Of a stretch of 33,929 nt of DNA, positions 31,861 through 33,929 are shown piece by piece. How positions within the stretch are numbered: position 1 is the stretch's first letter; each line of letters starts with the position of its first letter. The translations under genes and the position numbers were made by a program. The stretch covers positions 1 through 33,929 of the forward strand of contig JAHBWA010000095.1 in the NCBI GenBank assembly GCA_019637195.1, given 5' to 3'. The stretch comes from Labilithrix sp. (lineage in GTDB: Bacteria > Myxococcota_A > Polyangia > Polyangiales > Polyangiaceae). The notes beneath the pieces were generated by a model that ran no database searches, had not been told where the DNA came from, and saw only the letters and a program-made list of their open reading frames with translations.

Positions 31861-32643
31861 TTCAGGACGACTCGGACCAAGCTCGTCGGCGTCGAGCGGA
31901 AGGCGCTCGAGAACGACGGAGTTCCGTTGGACCACGTCGAGTGTCCGGTCTCCCCGCCTGCGTCGGGCTCCTTCTCATGCGCGGTGATCCCACCGAACGA
32001 GGGCGATCCCGCGGAGGTCACGGTCACGAACGGCCCGACCGGCATGTCGTACAAGCTGCAGGAGGGCTTCGTGATCCGCGATGGCGCCAGGCTCGCGTCG
32101 ATGTTCTCCGGGATGGTCGCGCGCATGGGGTCCCCCAAGCTGACGGCGCCGTGCTTTCGCGGAAAGCTCCTGAAGCGCGCGGACGCGAGCTTCACGTGCG
32201 ACGTGCAGAGCGGCGACGCGGTCGTCGGCTACGTGACCACCCACGTGACGGGCCGATCGGGCGACGTGAAGATGGACTACCAAGCGATCGCGAAGGCTGC
32301 TCCGAACGCCGGCGGGACGGGATCGCTCGACGGCACCTACGCGTGCCTCACGTCGCAGCACCAGCGGAGCCCGTCGGGTGGCTTTGTCGTGTAGCACGTC
32401 CCTTCGCCGCTGCCGCGGTTCACGATCTCGGGAGACTCGTACACGTCGGGCAACAAGACCGGGATGATCCGCACCTCGGGGCAGGTCGTGCTGTTCCTCG
32501 ACGGGGCGTACGACGGTTGGCAGGGCCTCCTCGGTTCGAACGGTACGGGCCGATACATTCTCCTCCGCAAAGACGACCACGGGAACGCGCGGCCCGGCGT
32601 CGGCGCGAAGATCGGCGACCACCAATGCTACGTGCAGAAGTGA
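31861..32643 (+). pseudogene. Truncated secreted protein gene with internal amber codon (DUF4333-like)
   Basis: One reading frame carries protein-like sequence from about 31861 to TGA 32641, but it has two defects. The 5' end has no signal peptide and no ATG; it begins abruptly with TRTKLVGVERKALENDGVP directly after the tRNA terminator, and the first possible start is TTG 31927. At 32392-32394 a TAG interrupts the frame between GGFVV and HVPSPLPRFTISG, after which sequence continues in frame for 82 more residues ending CYVQK. The N-terminal part has two CP-x(n)-G-x-F-x-C units (ECPVSPPASGSFSC; APCFRGKLLKRADASFTC) resembling DUF4333-type modules. The intact relative was probably an exported protein or lipoprotein. 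A single C-to-T change (CAG to TAG) could explain the stop. Confidence 0.7.
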
Positions 32644-32805
32644 CCCCCCTCGCGAAAGGCCTCACATCGCTCATCCGACGCGACGTGGGTGGGGGTTCCG
32701 CATCGCGTCTCCCGACAAGCGGCGGCCCGTGCTCGTCGTCGGTCGCGACGACGTTCTGCCGTCCCTCGCCCACGTACGCTCGTTAGCCACGACTCGAGGA
32801 CGCCC

Positions 32806-32821
32806 GTTGCAACATTGCAAC
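32806..32821. promoter_or_regulatory. Perfect inverted repeat upstream of lipoprotein gene
   Basis: GTTGCAA-CA-TTGCAAC, two 7-bp arms with a 2-bp spacer, is AT-richer than its surroundings and sits 124 bp before the lipoprotein start. It looks like an operator for a dimeric helix-turn-helix regulator. A GC hairpin (GGCGGGG/CCCCGCC) follows about 10 bp later. The rest of 32644-32944 holds nothing else I recognise. Confidence 0.5.
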
Positions 32822-32944
32822 TCGCGCGGGCGGGGACGGCTTCCCCCGCCGGGGCGTCGGCCGGCGACCGCACAAAAAGGATCCGGTCATGACGAAAGTA
32901 GCGGGGGCGCGACAAACGTGGCAGCAACCCCAAAAGGAGACGTC

Positions 32945-33526
32945 ATGACGCGCTACTCGAAGCTTCGAATCGCTGCCGCTTTTTCGCTGGTCACCCTCAC
33001 CTTCGTCGGATGCACGAACGAGGAAGATCTCGGCGGTCGCGCGGCCGAGGACGGCGGAGCGTCGAACGGTGACGGGTCGAATTCGGACAGTCGGGACGGC
33101 TCGACGTCTTCGACCGACTCGGGCGGCGGCGAGGACTCGGGCGGCTCGAACCTGTTCGGGACCACGAAGGCCGGCGACAGCTGCGACCCTGCCGACTACC
33201 CGCCCGCGCCGGCGAGCTGCACGATCGAAGGGCGGTACACCGTCACGGAGAGCTGGTGTCAGGACGGCGCGTGCGGCGCCGCTCCACCCGCCGCAGACAA
33301 CTACCAGTGGGTCGCCGACGTCACGGTCGAGGGGACCGAGGTCAAGCTGACGAACGGCGTCGACCGCCTCCTCAAGTGCCAGCTCGACGGCGCGTGCGAT
33401 TGCCGCCGGTCGGGCGGCTCGCTCATTCGATTCTTGGCCGACGGCTTCGTCGCCACGGGCAAGGCCGACTGCCCGGGCACGCCCGGCGTCACGCTCTACT
33501 CTCGGGACGTCGGCGTGAGGCAGTAG
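32945..33526 (+). CDS. Cysteine-rich hypothetical lipoprotein
   Basis: This is a 193-residue lipoprotein with an excellent ribosome-binding site (AAGGAG, 5-bp spacing). The signal is RIAAAFSLVTLTFVGC with lipidated C23. A long Asp/Ser/Gly-rich linker (about 27-72) projects a compact C-terminal domain with many cysteines: DSCDPADYPPAPASC, SWCQDGACG, LLKCQLDGACDCRR, KADCPG. The even spacing suggests several disulfides. I do not recognise the family. An upstream in-frame extension lacks a signal and is rejected. Expression is probably governed by the inverted repeat at 32806. No neighbour gives a functional hint. Confidence 0.82.
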   Translation: MTRYSKLRIAAAFSLVTLTFVGCTNEEDLGGRAAEDGGASNGDGSNSDSRDGSTSSTDSGGGEDSGGSNLFGTTKAGDSCDPADYPPAPASCTIEGRYTVTESWCQDGACGAAPPAADNYQWVADVTVEGTEVKLTNGVDRLLKCQLDGACDCRRSGGSLIRFLADGFVATGKADCPGTPGVTLYSRDVGVRQ

Positions 33527-33751
33527 GCGCCGAGCTCGAGCCGCTCACTCTGGGGACGGGATCCTCGAGGGCGCAGAACGGGGTTCGTCGCGACGCGCGC
33601 GGCGAGCGGCTGGCCCGCCCGTCCCCCGCGGTGTCGAACCGTCGACTCGCACGACGAACGCCCAGCCGATGCGTGATCCCGGATCTGCCGACCGACGCTT
33701 GACGCGAGGCTTCTCCCGCCGAACCGCGCACGTGCTGTACTCTCGGAGCCG
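33527..33751. other. Intergenic spacer, nothing recognised
   Basis: I see no gene, hairpin terminator with a T-run, or promoter I would defend in this 225-bp spacer. Confidence 0.5.
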
Positions 33752-33929
33752 TTGGCCTCGAACTCCAACCCGAGGGAGCGCCGATCCCGCCGCCGAGCCG
33801 CCGCCGGGATCGCTCGAGATCGCTCTCGGCGGCGCCTGCTCCGCGCGTCGATCGTCACCCTCGGCGTCGCGTGGGGCTCATGGCTCTCGTCGCCCGCGCG
33901 CGCCGGCGAGCCGACGGCGGCGACCCTGA
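33752..33929 (+). CDS. Start of an exported protein (partial)
   Basis: A frame opens at TTG 33752 and runs off the right edge. Its first 59 residues have a long arginine-rich n-region (RERRSRRRAAAGIARDRSRR), a hydrophobic core LLRASIVTLGVAWGSWL and a signal-peptidase-like site SSPARAGEP. CGGAG lies 4 bp before the TTG. An export signal is therefore likely, but the mature protein is out of view and the start may lie at another codon. Confidence 0.5.
   Translation, partial: MASNSNPRERRSRRRAAAGIARDRSRRRLLRASIVTLGVAWGSWLSSPARAGEPTAATL

Noticed and set aside
32392..32394. UAG as a recoded (pyrrolysine or read-through) codon
   Set aside because: The gene also lacks its 5' end and signal peptide, so decay is the simpler explanation. 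No pyl genes or read-through context are seen.
31616..32643. Genomic island or prophage inserted at the tRNA genes
   Set aside because: No integrase, transposase, duplicated tRNA 3' end or composition shift is visible inside the window. Only the truncated gene hints at a past event.

Overview
The window is GC-rich chromosomal DNA, and its gene content and style point to a myxobacterium (Myxococcota, Polyangiales/Sorangium-like). The signs are Pkn-type Ser/Thr kinases with low-complexity tails, many small lipoproteins, a PEGA/TPR protein, a delta-proteobacterial style Bam/GreA neighbourhood and very strong G/C third-position bias. This assignment is an inference from the sequence; there is no 16S gene here.

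Layout. 1-3412 (mostly minus strand): the N-terminus of a response regulator, a small Cys-motif protein, an HtrA-like protease with a predicted C-terminal beta-barrel translationally coupled to bamD, and a small unknown protein. 3411-9624 (plus strand): greA, a membrane sulfatase-like protein with HEAT repeats, then a YfgM-like TPR membrane protein overlapping bamB, an order shared with E. coli yfgM-bamB. 9625-12114: a HAD phosphatase and a Cys-containing lipoprotein, separated by spacers full of short tandem repeats. 12115-17217: a compact urease operon ureD-ureAB(fused)-ureC-ureF-ureG. It has no ureE, but UreG carries a 31-histidine N-terminal extension. 17227-21106 (minus): a PEGA/TPR protein, a lipoprotein and a Ser/Thr kinase, driven by a strong promoter that predicts an almost leaderless mRNA. 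21317-26204 (minus): gpsA, a likely 56-residue small protein, a HelD-type helicase and a metallo-beta-lactamase fold phosphodiesterase. 26449-29289: a thioredoxin-like lipoprotein converging on groES-groEL, with two near-identical hairpin terminators between them and a CIRCE (HrcA) operator upstream of groES. 29608-31506: a second Ser/Thr kinase with an HGD catalytic loop. 31539-31858: a tRNA-Gln(CUG) and tRNA-Glu(CUC) transcription unit with promoter and terminator. 31859-32643: a 5'-truncated gene interrupted by an amber codon. 32945-33526: a lipoprotein with a clear operator-like palindrome upstream. The window ends in the signal peptide of a truncated gene.

Functional themes are envelope biogenesis (BamB, BamD, YfgM-like, protease-barrel fusion), nickel-dependent urea hydrolysis, Hanks-type kinase signalling and protein folding under heat-shock control. 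I see no phage, transposase or CRISPR. The most notable points are the urease maturation variant (His-rich UreG, no UreE, fused UreAB, UreF with an insertion), the protease-barrel fusion coupled to bamD, the sulfatase-HEAT fusion, the clustering of minisatellites at gene ends, and the decayed gene immediately behind the tRNA terminator.
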